A stretch of 48,996 bases of DNA from the NCBI GenBank assembly GCA_030682575.1, contig JAUXNX010000022.1, forward strand, positions 1 to 48,996, written 5' to 3'. The DNA is from Gammaproteobacteria bacterium. GTDB taxonomy: Bacteria > Pseudomonadota > Gammaproteobacteria > Pseudomonadales > Pseudohongiellaceae. Positions within the stretch are counted from its first letter, which is position 1, and every line of letters begins with the position of its first letter. The translations under genes and the position numbers were made by a program. Below the pieces are notes generated by a model. The model had not been told where the DNA came from, searched no databases, and was given only the letters and a program-made list of their open reading frames with translations. Below are positions 36,013 through 44,591 of this stretch, one piece after another.

Positions 36013-36884
36013 TCGTTCGTATTGCTGCTGTCCAGTACCTGCTTCGCCAGATCAACGATTGGTCTGGATTCGAGAACCAGGTACGCTTCATCATGAAAGC
36101 AGCGGGCGACTACAAACCGCATTTCGTTTTGCTACCCGAGATATTCACTACTCAATTACTATCTTTCATGGACACATCAGATGTGCGCACGTCCGTGCGC
36201 AACATGAACGACTACACCAAACGCTACAAGGATCTGATGCAGGAGCTGGCAGCACATTGGAATGTACACCTGATTGGCGGCAGTCATCCCACGTTGCATG
36301 ACGATGGGCGACTCCTCAATACCGCATACTATTTTACTCCCAGTGGACAGATTTTCGAGCAGGACAAAATTCATCGCACACGCTGGGAGCGAGAGAAGTG
36401 GAATACAGATGCAGGCGATAAATTACATCTGTTCGAAACTCCATTCGGCAAGATCGCCATCCTGATCTGCTATGACATCGAATTTCCGGAATTGGCACGC
36501 ATGGTTTGCGAGGCAGGTGCCGACATCCTGATGGTGCCGTCCTGCACAGACGATCGCCAGGGTTTCCTGCGTGTGCGCTACTGTTGTCACGCGCGCGCCA
36601 TCGAGAATCAGGTCTTCGTCGTGATGACCAGCACGGTAGGCAACCTGCCCGTGGAAGGCCTCGGCATGCACTATGGACAGGCCAGCATCATCACTCCCTC
36701 CGATTTTTCATTTGCGCGTGACGGCATCGCGGCCGAAGGCACACCCAATATTGAGCAAATCATTGTCGCGGATGTCGACCTGCAGGATCTGGTGAGCAAC
36801 CGCCTCAGCGGCACGACGATTCCGCTCTATGACAAGCGCAAGGACATCTACGAAAATCCTGTGGAGATCATCAAGACAAATTGA
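36009..36884 (+). CDS. Carbon-nitrogen hydrolase (nitrilase superfamily, 291 aa)
   Basis: An amidase/nitrilase-superfamily hydrolase. The catalytic triad is visible: Glu44 in LLPEIFT, Lys120 in FEQDKIHRTRW, and Cys154 in LICYDIEFPELAR. The fold covers the whole chain. The ATG at 36009 overlaps the GNAT TGA, giving translational coupling; an in-frame start 60 bases earlier would lie inside the GNAT gene. Members hydrolyse amides or related C-N bonds. With the acetyltransferase it could form an acylation/deacylation pair, which is inference. The gene ends 22 bases before the convergent MFS gene. Confidence 0.92.
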   Translation: MIVRIAAVQYLLRQINDWSGFENQVRFIMKAAGDYKPHFVLLPEIFTTQLLSFMDTSDVRTSVRNMNDYTKRYKDLMQELAAHWNVHLIGGSHPTLHDDGRLLNTAYYFTPSGQIFEQDKIHRTRWEREKWNTDAGDKLHLFETPFGKIAILICYDIEFPELARMVCEAGADILMVPSCTDDRQGFLRVRYCCHARAIENQVFVVMTSTVGNLPVEGLGMHYGQASIITPSDFSFARDGIAAEGTPNIEQIIVADVDLQDLVSNRLSGTTIPLYDKRKDIYENPVEIIKTN

Positions 36885-36906
36885 CATGACACTACGCGCA
36901 AAACTG

Positions 36907-38115
36907 TCAGCGCACCCGCATCATGGAAGAGCGATAGAACACAATGAAAACCACAGCCTGTACAACGCCGCACACGACGAAGACTGCCCGCGCACCGGCG
37001 ACATCGGCGAGAAGTCCAGCGCCGATCAATGCCAGAGGCACACCGACCTTGAATATCGAGCCGGTCATGCCACTGACGCGCCCGATCAAGGGGGCCGATG
37101 TGGTCTCATGACGATATGCCCATATGCAGATGTTCTGCATGGTGGTCATGAAACCGAAGCAGAACATGGCCAGTCCCACGGTGTAGGAAGAACTGTGGAA
37201 CCCCGTCAATGAATAAGTGACACCGAGCACCACCAGACTCAATGCCAGACTCGCGCCAATCCCTATCGCCATGCGAATGCGTTCGGTCAGCACACTGCCC
37301 AGCAACCCTCCGATGCCCGCGCAGGACAGCACGATGCCTACTTGTGCCGTGCTCCACTGCAACTCATCCTTCACATAGAAGATCACCATCAACTCATAAC
37401 TCGCACTACTGGCGTTGAAGAACACCACGAACCAGGTCATTACCCATAGCGCCCTGTTTTCGCGCAGCGTTGACCACCCTTCTCGCAACTCGCTGCGAAA
37501 GCCCTTATCAAGAGTGCTGCGCGGCGTCTCATGCAACTGCAGCCTTGCGAGCACCACGAGAGCCAGCAGATACATCGCTGCGGTGATAAGCAACCCGATG
37601 TAGAGACTGGAGAGAAACAGGATGGCACCGGAGATCGCCGGGCCCATCACCTGCATCAATGTCTGGATGAAGGTGAACTTGGCATTGGCCGAGGTCAGCA
37701 TCGATGTTGGCAGCGCCCACTTCACGCTACTGATTCTTGCGTTGGTGTAGGCATAGCTCAGCAGCATCAAAAAGAAGCCTGCCACGTAGAACAGACCAAC
37801 GTCCGGGGTACCGCTCCGGGTCTGGAAATAGAGTGTGAACAACAGCGCTGTCTGCACACTGACCATTGTCAACATCCAGCGCTTCTTGTCTGCTCTGTCA
37901 ACGAACACACCAATGATCATGCCGAACAGAAAGATGGGCAAGAACTGGATCGCCCGCATGGTGCCCATTGCAACCGAAGACTGGGTCAACTCGTAGATGA
38001 TCAGCGGCAGCGCCAGTTCATATACCCGTGCACCGAAACTAAGCAAAAAGCCCGTGGAAATCAGGATCACGAAGTTCCTGTGCTTCCAGATACTTTCCCT
38101 GGGAGATGCTGTCAT
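36907..38115 (-). CDS. MFS transporter, 12 transmembrane helices (402 aa)
   Basis: A major facilitator superfamily exporter or symporter. Twelve hydrophobic segments are visible. The loop-2/3 motif GVFVDRADKKRWM fits the family A-motif (GxxxDRxxRR) and the layout resembles EntS-type (MFS_3) transporters. Length is normal. It is convergent with the nitrilase-family gene and divergent from the glycine-rich TonB receptor at 38291. A siderophore-export role next to a TonB receptor is possible, but no siderophore biosynthesis genes are present. The start is an ATG with only a weak CAGG upstream. Confidence 0.9.
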   Translation of the reverse strand: MTASPRESIWKHRNFVILISTGFLLSFGARVYELALPLIIYELTQSSVAMGTMRAIQFLPIFLFGMIIGVFVDRADKKRWMLTMVSVQTALLFTLYFQTRSGTPDVGLFYVAGFFLMLLSYAYTNARISSVKWALPTSMLTSANAKFTFIQTLMQVMGPAISGAILFLSSLYIGLLITAAMYLLALVVLARLQLHETPRSTLDKGFRSELREGWSTLRENRALWVMTWFVVFFNASSASYELMVIFYVKDELQWSTAQVGIVLSCAGIGGLLGSVLTERIRMAIGIGASLALSLVVLGVTYSLTGFHSSSYTVGLAMFCFGFMTTMQNICIWAYRHETTSAPLIGRVSGMTGSIFKVGVPLALIGAGLLADVAGARAVFVVCGVVQAVVFIVFYRSSMMRVR

Positions 38116-38290
38116 CGAAATGTGAGCCTGTGGCGAGAGGGATGGCGGTGACTGGGAGCCATCTTACCTGTACGACGTAAGTTGGTATATCGCAGTGCTG
38201 TGCGCGTGCAGTCGTGTTCGTGCACAAATTGTCACAGTTGTAAGCCGATCATTCCTATAGAATTCGCAGCATCGAATTCACAAGGGAAAC

Positions 38291-40474
38291 ATGATGATCA
38301 GAAATCCACGCCATACCCCCATGACATTATCGGCCTTGCTCCTGGTCATGAGCCTGTCCTCACAGACCTTTGCACAGGAAACTACAGGCAACGACTCCAC
38401 TGTGGTCTATCCAGCCGCCTATTTCAGTGAATACGCGCCGCTTACCGCGCAGGACATGCTGAACAGAATTCCAGGAATCGGCTCTGGTGGCGGTGGCGGT
38501 GGTGGCGGCCCCGGTGGCGGTGGTGGCGGCGGCGGAAACCCTGGCGGTGGTGGGCGCGGCCTCGGCAGCGGTGGTGGCGATCAGGTTCTGATCAACGGCA
38601 AACGCTCGGCCGGCAAGAATAACGACACACGAAGCATGCTGGGGCGCATCAATGCCACTCAGGTTGATCGCATCGAAATCATCCGCGGCACCTCCGGCGC
38701 CCTGGATGTTCGGGGCAGCAATCAGGTCATCAACGTAGTCCTGTTCGAAGAGCTCTCCAGCACCAGCATTTCCTGGGAAGCCAATGTGGATCGCTACGCC
38801 GACCATGAAACACAGCCAGGTGGCTCGCTCTCGGTAAGTGGACAGACTGGCGCCCTGACCTATCTGTTCAGCGCCCAGGCCGAACCCCGCTACGATCACT
38901 ACATCAGCAAGGAGAACAGCGTACTGGGTGACTTCTCGGCCAATGACGAAGTGCGCGAAGACCGTATCCGGGAACAGACGTCGTACCAGTACTCCACCAA
39001 CCTGAGCTATGAACTGACTCCCAACAGCAGCGTGCGCCTCAACGGCCTCTACGGCCAGAACGATAACCCCACCAAAATCTCCCGCGTCACGACCAATCTC
39101 AAGGTGAACCCCAGAACCTTGTCTTACGAACGCGAAGACATCCCGGGCGAGCGCGACAATTGGGAAATCGGAGGCGACTACGAGTACCTCACCGCTGGTG
39201 GCAGCCGTTTCAAGGCTCTGTTCATCACCAACGAAAATGATGGCAGCAGCTTGCGGGAACGCTATCGCGTCAATGCCGATGGCTCCGAGACCAAGAGTCT
39301 GTTCCTGGACAGCGGCAGTGTCAGCAAGGAGCGCATCTTGCGCTCTTCCTACACAATGGGTCTGATGGATGGCCAGGACATCGAATTCGGTATCGAGCGC
39401 GCCCAGACCATTCTGGACTCCTATCTGCGCCTGGGTCTGGCCAGCAGCACCGGCACACCGTCTGCAGCCTTTGGAGGCTTGGTGCCTCAGAATGTTGCCA
39501 ATGCCAATTCCATGGTAGAGGAAATGCGCTACGAACCCTTCGCCGTGCACAACTGGCAGATCAATCAGCGCATGTCCCTCGAAAGTACGTTGGTGTGGGA
39601 AACCTCCGAGATTACCCAGACCGGAGATGTCTACAACCAGCGCAGCTTCGATTTCTGGAAGCCGAAAGTGGACTATCGCTTCGATGTGGCCAGCAACTTC
39701 CAGTTGCGTGCGATGGCCGAATACAACGTGCGTCAGCTCAGCTTTTCCGATTTCGTGGCTGCCACTGACAATCAGGACAACGACAAGAATACTCAGGCAG
39801 GCAATTCCAACCTGGAGCCGGAAACTTTCATCAACGCCGACCTGGATGCCGAATACCGTCTGCCGGATGACATTGGCGTGGTGACTGCCCGTATCAATTT
39901 CATGCGTCACTATGACAAGATCGAGCGCATTGACGTCACTACCAACGAGGCCAAACTGCAGTCTGCCAACGGCAACATTGGCACCGGCGACATGTGGGTG
40001 TTCTCGATCAATTCCAGCATCCGCATGAAGATGATCAACATGCCCAACCTGCTGGTGACCACCAACTTCCAGGTGCGTGACTCCAAGATCAAGGACCCGT
40101 TCCTGGGCATCAACAGGCGCTTCACGAACTTCGAGCGCGGCCGCCTGGACCTGCGCTTCCGACACGACCTGCCGCAGTACAACATGAACTACGGTCTGAG
40201 CTGGAACAACCGCTTCGACGGCAATATCAAGCGTTATGACATCGAGGATATCGAGTTGACTTCAGGCGATCCCATGGTCATGGCGTTCGTGGAATTCGTC
40301 GCCTTCAATGGCATCACGTTCCGGTTCGATGCGAGAAATGCCACCGACAATCTGCAGTGTCGTGAGCGTCTGCGTTATGTTGGGCGCACCAGTGCCGGGA
40401 TACTGGAAGAGATCGAGGACCAGTGTGGTGGTTCCGGCCGCGTGCTGTCCTTGAAGATCAACGGGTCGTTCTGA
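38291..40474 (+). CDS. TonB-dependent receptor with glycine-rich insertion in the plug (727 aa)
   Basis: An outer-membrane TonB-dependent transporter unlike the other four in the window. The signal peptide ends TFAQE (about residue 29). YFSEYAPLTAQDMLNRIPGI opens the plug, which is interrupted by a tract of about 34 residues almost entirely Gly with a few Pro, Asn and Arg (residues 64-97, DNA 38480-38581). The plug then resumes with DQVLINGKRSAGK and INATQVDRIEIIRGTSGALDVRGSNQVINV. The barrel ends VLSLKINGSF with a terminal Phe. The start is the first of two adjacent ATGs after AAGGG. An intrinsic terminator follows. The insertion could be a flexible linker or length-variable region; the substrate is unknown. 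Confidence 0.92.
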   Translation: MMIRNPRHTPMTLSALLLVMSLSSQTFAQETTGNDSTVVYPAAYFSEYAPLTAQDMLNRIPGIGSGGGGGGGGPGGGGGGGGNPGGGGRGLGSGGGDQVLINGKRSAGKNNDTRSMLGRINATQVDRIEIIRGTSGALDVRGSNQVINVVLFEELSSTSISWEANVDRYADHETQPGGSLSVSGQTGALTYLFSAQAEPRYDHYISKENSVLGDFSANDEVREDRIREQTSYQYSTNLSYELTPNSSVRLNGLYGQNDNPTKISRVTTNLKVNPRTLSYEREDIPGERDNWEIGGDYEYLTAGGSRFKALFITNENDGSSLRERYRVNADGSETKSLFLDSGSVSKERILRSSYTMGLMDGQDIEFGIERAQTILDSYLRLGLASSTGTPSAAFGGLVPQNVANANSMVEEMRYEPFAVHNWQINQRMSLESTLVWETSEITQTGDVYNQRSFDFWKPKVDYRFDVASNFQLRAMAEYNVRQLSFSDFVAATDNQDNDKNTQAGNSNLEPETFINADLDAEYRLPDDIGVVTARINFMRHYDKIERIDVTTNEAKLQSANGNIGTGDMWVFSINSSIRMKMINMPNLLVTTNFQVRDSKIKDPFLGINRRFTNFERGRLDLRFRHDLPQYNMNYGLSWNNRFDGNIKRYDIEDIELTSGDPMVMAFVEFVAFNGITFRFDARNATDNLQCRERLRYVGRTSAGILEEIEDQCGGSGRVLSLKINGSF

Positions 40475-40490
40475 TTTTGTAACTAAGAAA

Positions 40491-40526
40491 GCCGACCCGG
40501 GGATCGTTCTCCGGGTCGGCTTTTTT
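40491..40526 (+). terminator. Intrinsic terminator of the glycine-rich TBDR
   Basis: The stem GCCGACCCGG/CCGGGTCGGC (40491-40500 with 40511-40520) with a ten-base loop is followed by six T residues. It lies 17 bases after the stop at 40474 on the plus strand. Confidence 0.92.
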
Positions 40527-40544
40527 GCTCACAGATTGGTGTTG

Positions 40545-40693
40545 CTTCGATCGGTGGTGGGAGGCAGGGCCCGGTCCTGCGGCTGACCCGCGCCGCTCCG
40601 CGGTGCCCTCTCTCCGCAAAAAGCCCAAGGTCTTTTTGCTGCGTTCGGCGCTGGTCTTTTATGCCGCTGAACCGGGCCCTGCCTCCCACCACC
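40545..40693 (+). repeat. Dispersed palindromic element, full subtype, copy B
   Basis: Perfect 23-bp outer arms (40553-40575 with 40671-40693, GGTGGTGGGAGG... ) enclose a conserved interior: GCGCCGCTCCGCGGTGCC (40590-40607) and the core GCAAAAAG CCCAAGGT CTTTTTGC (40616-40639). It is in the opposite orientation to copy C at 40892. The pair flanks a 198-bp segment in the 660-bp gap between convergent gene ends; no gene is supported in the gap. Confidence 0.85.
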
Positions 40694-40891
40694 TTGTAAA
40701 ACTCTTGACGACTGGATGTGCAGATTCTAAAGGCTGCCACTCGTCTTTGCTCACAGAGATATCTGCCACCTCGTTCAGTGACACACGGGGGATCTTACGC
40801 AAATGAAAGGCCCACGGAGACATACTACGAGTGACCATGCCCCACTTTTGACTATTTAGTTTGTTCGTGCGTTGCACTTGCAGCACGCCAG

Positions 40892-41023
40892 GGGCTATTG
40901 CCTGTGCCCGCCAGCGACAATCAGGGCCGCGCCGAGCGCAGCAAAAAGACCTTGGGCTTTTTGCGGAGGGAGGGCACCGCGGAGCGGCGCGAGACCGTCG
41001 CAGGTGGGCACAGGCAATAGCCC
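40892..41023 (-). repeat. Dispersed palindromic element, full subtype, copy C
   Basis: Perfect 18-bp outer arms GGGCTATTGCCTGTGCCC (40892-40909) and its complement (41006-41023) differ in sequence from those of copy B. The core reads GCAAAAAG ACCTTGGG CTTTTTGC (40941-40964), the inverse complement of copy B's, and GGCACCGCGGAGCGGCGC lies at about 40973-40990. Confidence 0.85.
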
Positions 41024-41049
41024 GGGATACCTGAAAGAATAGTCAGCAA

Positions 41050-41105
41050 GACCTCAAGAAAAAACGGCGGCAAGCAACCAATTCAGTTGCTTGTCGCCGT
41101 TTTTG
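41050..41105 (-). terminator. Intrinsic terminator of TBDR at 41135
   Basis: A stem of about 16 bp with one mismatch (41063-41078 with 41086-41101, ACGGCG...CAAGCAAC against GTTGCTTG...CGCCGT), seven-base loop. On the minus strand it runs into a T-rich tail (41059-41064 AAAAAA). It lies about 30 bases past the stop at 41135. Confidence 0.88.
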
Positions 41106-41134
41106 TTCACTACCCGACTTCAGTAGCGATCAGG

Positions 41135-44035
41135 TCATGCACCTGGCTGCCAATCGAGTGACAGCCAGACCTGACGGCCCCACGGTGTTGACAGACGAGA
41201 CTCGAAGCCACCGATGATCGGCAGACGCTGCGGCCTGATGTCAAACAGGTTGCTCACACCACCACTCAGAGTGATCGTGCTGTCGAAGTACTGATCAAAA
41301 GTGTACGAGTACTGAGCATTGGTAATGGTTTCGGCGTCGATCTTGCGATCTGCCATTGCCAGCCAGCCATCGCCGTAACGGTCTACGGGACGATCATCGA
41401 ACACTACACCACTGCGATAGTTCGCAGACAAACTGCCACTGTGGTTGCCCTTGTACCAGCCCAGACGCAGACTGCCTTTGATATCGGGCAGCGGTGGCAC
41501 GATACCGGTCTGTGCATTCTGCATGCCCAGCGCATCGATCAACACACCAGTGTTGTCCTCATACTCGTAGTTCAGGTAGTAGGACGCCTCCAACGTGGTG
41601 GTGAAAGTACCCCAATTGCCTGCATCGTAGATGTAGCGGGCTTTCGCATCCAGCAGATCGATGTACACGGACGCGATGTTCTGCGCCTGCCTGAAGATGG
41701 TATCCACAGACATGTCTGCCGGATCACGCAGTACCGGATTGCCAGGACCGGCGATGCTACGCAGATAGGCCGTAGCCGCTGCACGATCCGTCGCGTTGGC
41801 CGGGTTGTAGGTGGCCTCAGTGCGGCCAGTCGCCTGCAAGAACTCGCGGAACTGGTCATACACGGTATCCGTATCATCAAGCGTACGAATACGATCCACA
41901 TAGCTCACGCTCTGATAATCCATGCTGATGCTCAGATTATCGATACCTTCATAGGTGAAACCGAAGTTCTTGATGGTTGAAGTTTCCGGTGCCAGATTGG
42001 GGTTACCCGCCTGGCAAGTGGATGAACCGATCAAAGACGCATTGAAGAACGGGTCGTTGCCTGAGAACGCTTCACCGCACAGCTCGTTGGGAATAAAGGG
42101 ACGAGCCTGTTCAGGTGTTGGTGCCAGGAAGCTCTTGCCCCATGACGCACGCAGTGCCAGACCATCCATCGCTTCCCAGCGCAGCGCCACCTTCGGAGTG
42201 GTGGATTCCAGACCGAAGTCGGTGAACTGCTCATGACGCACCGCACCCTGTGCTGTCAGGCTTTCAAGGATAGGCACTTCCATCTCGAGGAATACCGCAC
42301 GCACCTGGCTGACGTATTCGGCGTCCTTGCGCACCGGTGTGGTGATGTCCACGTTATAGTTGTTGCCGATCGCGGAAAGCGGGTGTGCAAAATCCTGCAC
42401 AAGTGTGTCACGCCACTGGTAACCGGTTGCCATGGAGACTGCACCAGCAGGCAGGTCAAACAGCTCACCGGTGATCGTAACTTCGGCGATGTCGAGGTAA
42501 TCGCGATCCGTTGTCAGACTGATGTCGTCCCACATCCAGGCCATGATCTCTGGGCTGTTGTCCGTTTTGCCCTTCACGTACAGGGGCGAGCGCGGATCAG
42601 CAGAGCCGAAGGGGTTGAACCACAGATCGTTGTTGACACCGCCCTTGCCCATCAAGGCCTGTTGCAGCTTCTTCAGGTTCATGTTGTTACGCATAGCGCG
42701 CGACCAGGCCTTGCTCTCCTGACGTGAGTAGTAGGCATAACCTGTCCACGTCTCACTGAGATCAAAGCGCGCCCCCAGCTTCATGCGGTTGGAACTGGTA
42801 TCTGTACCGCCCTTTGTTTCACCGAATTCGCTGATCCAATCTGGCATGGTGCCAAGGCCGGCCGCCGGGCGCCACAGATAGGGCACAACGTCAAAGCCGA
42901 AAGTGTTGGCTGGGTGGCTGGCGGGTATATAGAGTACCGTGCGATTGTTGGGATTGAGCGCCGTGACCACACCCCTGGTACCTGCGTCCAGCAGGTAGTT
43001 CCAGTTGCCGGTGGCCTCGAGCTGCAGCCAGTCGGTCGCTTCCCAGGTGACGTTCTGGTACAGATTGTATTCGGTCATCGCACGCGCGTAAGGATACGTC
43101 GTGGTGTAGTTGTACCAACAGGTTCTGTTGTTGCCTGTGCCGGTGATGATGCCGCTGGGGATGCTGCCGCGCTTGGTGCGATCCTCCAGTCCCTGGTTGA
43201 ACGTGCCGCAACTTGGGTCTGGCAGGTTGCCACCGGAGAGCGTGCCGCCATGCTGGCCGCCCAGCACCGGATTGGCGTTGTTGATGCGACGATAGGTCCC
43301 GGGGTTACCCGAACCGGAGGAGCCGTCTGCCATCTCCCACTCACGAGGACGCTCGTACATACCCAGATGCGAGCGCTTTCTGGCATCGAAGGCACCAACA
43401 TAATTGACTCCGTTGGTGAAACTCTTTCCCCACAGAAGCGACAGGTTGCCCTCTTCCATGCCACCCTCTTCTGGCGTCTGGTAGTAAGCACGTACGCGGA
43501 CACCATCAAATCGTTTGATGGGGATCATGTTGACCACACCCGCGACCGCATCGGAACCGTAAAGGGCCGAACCGCCGTCCAGAACCACTTCAACGCGCGC
43601 GATGGCAATATCGGGAATCAACGCTGTCACGGAGTTATCGATGCTGCGCACACCATCCATCATGGTCAGTGTGCTGTTCTCTCCAAGCCCCCGCAGGTTG
43701 AACGTAGTACCAACGCCACTCTGTCCACCGGAAGCGGTGGCCAGCACGTTCTGCACGGTATTGGTGTTCTGTGTGAAACTCAGGTCACGAATGTAATTCG
43801 CCATACTCGGCGCACCAGATTGATACAAATCATCCTGGCTTATAGTCGCTACGGGGGAATTCTGAGCGAATGCACTGTTGCGAATATAGGAACCAGTGAC
43901 TACTACTTCCTCGACCTCAGGGGCATTGTTGGCCTGTGCCATTAAAACAGCAGGTGTACTCAGTGTCATCGCGATACCGAGTCTGATCATGTTGCGCAAA
44001 TAATGCTTCTTGCTACCTTTGTGGGGGTATGACAT
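41135..44035 (-). CDS. TonB-dependent receptor, fourth member of the 1-7441 family (966 aa)
   Basis: The ATG at 44035 (MSYPHKGSKKHYLRNMIRL) is chosen because CGGAGAG precedes it; an in-frame start 78 bases upstream lacks support. The signal peptide ends VLMAQANN. It is followed by VEEVVVTGSYIRNSAFAQN, DGGSALYGSDAVAGVVN and a barrel ending WLSLDWQPGA. It is a close paralogue of the tandem receptors at 1-7441 but 34 kb away, with a different signal peptide and leader. Cysteine pairs are conserved: CGTFNQG with TCWYNY, and CGEAFSG with TCQAGNPNL. Its substrate is unknown. It suggests a multi-copy, divergently regulated receptor family. Confidence 0.95.
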   Translation of the reverse strand: MSYPHKGSKKHYLRNMIRLGIAMTLSTPAVLMAQANNAPEVEEVVVTGSYIRNSAFAQNSPVATISQDDLYQSGAPSMANYIRDLSFTQNTNTVQNVLATASGGQSGVGTTFNLRGLGENSTLTMMDGVRSIDNSVTALIPDIAIARVEVVLDGGSALYGSDAVAGVVNMIPIKRFDGVRVRAYYQTPEEGGMEEGNLSLLWGKSFTNGVNYVGAFDARKRSHLGMYERPREWEMADGSSGSGNPGTYRRINNANPVLGGQHGGTLSGGNLPDPSCGTFNQGLEDRTKRGSIPSGIITGTGNNRTCWYNYTTTYPYARAMTEYNLYQNVTWEATDWLQLEATGNWNYLLDAGTRGVVTALNPNNRTVLYIPASHPANTFGFDVVPYLWRPAAGLGTMPDWISEFGETKGGTDTSSNRMKLGARFDLSETWTGYAYYSRQESKAWSRAMRNNMNLKKLQQALMGKGGVNNDLWFNPFGSADPRSPLYVKGKTDNSPEIMAWMWDDISLTTDRDYLDIAEVTITGELFDLPAGAVSMATGYQWRDTLVQDFAHPLSAIGNNYNVDITTPVRKDAEYVSQVRAVFLEMEVPILESLTAQGAVRHEQFTDFGLESTTPKVALRWEAMDGLALRASWGKSFLAPTPEQARPFIPNELCGEAFSGNDPFFNASLIGSSTCQAGNPNLAPETSTIKNFGFTYEGIDNLSISMDYQSVSYVDRIRTLDDTDTVYDQFREFLQATGRTEATYNPANATDRAAATAYLRSIAGPGNPVLRDPADMSVDTIFRQAQNIASVYIDLLDAKARYIYDAGNWGTFTTTLEASYYLNYEYEDNTGVLIDALGMQNAQTGIVPPLPDIKGSLRLGWYKGNHSGSLSANYRSGVVFDDRPVDRYGDGWLAMADRKIDAETITNAQYSYTFDQYFDSTITLSGGVSNLFDIRPQRLPIIGGFESRLSTPWGRQVWLSLDWQPGA

Positions 44036-44591
44036 TACTTCTCTCCGTTGTGTTACTTCGTTGTAGTTTTTGTCGAACGGCTGATACCTTGTAAATCTCT
44101 CCCTTGGTATCACGATCAGATGGGTCCATCCAAAATCCTAGACCACCCTCCTTCTTGCAGAGCGAACCTTGATTTCATCAAAACATGAATATGCGCCAGG
44201 CGAAGTTTTCCCAGGGGAATATGGTGCAGGGCTGAGCTCAAAGCTATGGCGATGCCAGTAAGCACTCATGAATGAAGAAGACGAAAGGCCTGATTTCGAA
44301 GAAACCAGAGCGCCTTCTTGGGGAAAAAGCATTGATAAGTACCTAATGTATTTTTTTAGTAGGGCCGATTCTCTCTATTATAAGAAGTCAGGTCAACCCT
44401 AAAAACTTTCATTAAATCAGTAAAAGTTCGCCAGGATGACACACCAAGAGGAATACATGCATTAATCTGAACGCTCGCTATATTCCAGGCTCGATTTACA
44501 GTAAGGGGCAGGGCACACTATTAATGGTGCCAGGGTGACACGTGAATTCAGGGCTGCGAAATTTCCATGAGCGCTCGCTCATGACAGATAT
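44036..44591. other. Gene-free intergenic region upstream of the fourth TBDR
   Basis: 556 bases with no supportable gene and no copy of the palindromic family. The start-proximal part must hold the TBDR promoter; no copy of the 17-mer found upstream of TBDR genes 1 and 2 is seen. Two small features are visible: a direct repeat-like GGTGCCAGGGTGACACG and CATGAGCG-CT-CGCTCATG near 44567-44584, an 8-bp perfect inverted repeat just past the heptosyltransferase stop. It lacks a T tract, so it is not a clear terminator. Confidence 0.4.

Noticed and set aside
38360-40165. A 601-codon open frame on the minus strand opposite the glycine-rich TBDR
   Set aside because: The plus-strand receptor has signal peptide, plug and terminator; the reverse frame is an antisense shadow in GC-rich DNA with no recognisable domain.
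40541-41023. Insertion sequence or composite transposon bounded by copies B and C
   Set aside because: No transposase, no clear target-site duplication, and the enclosed segment is only 198 bp.
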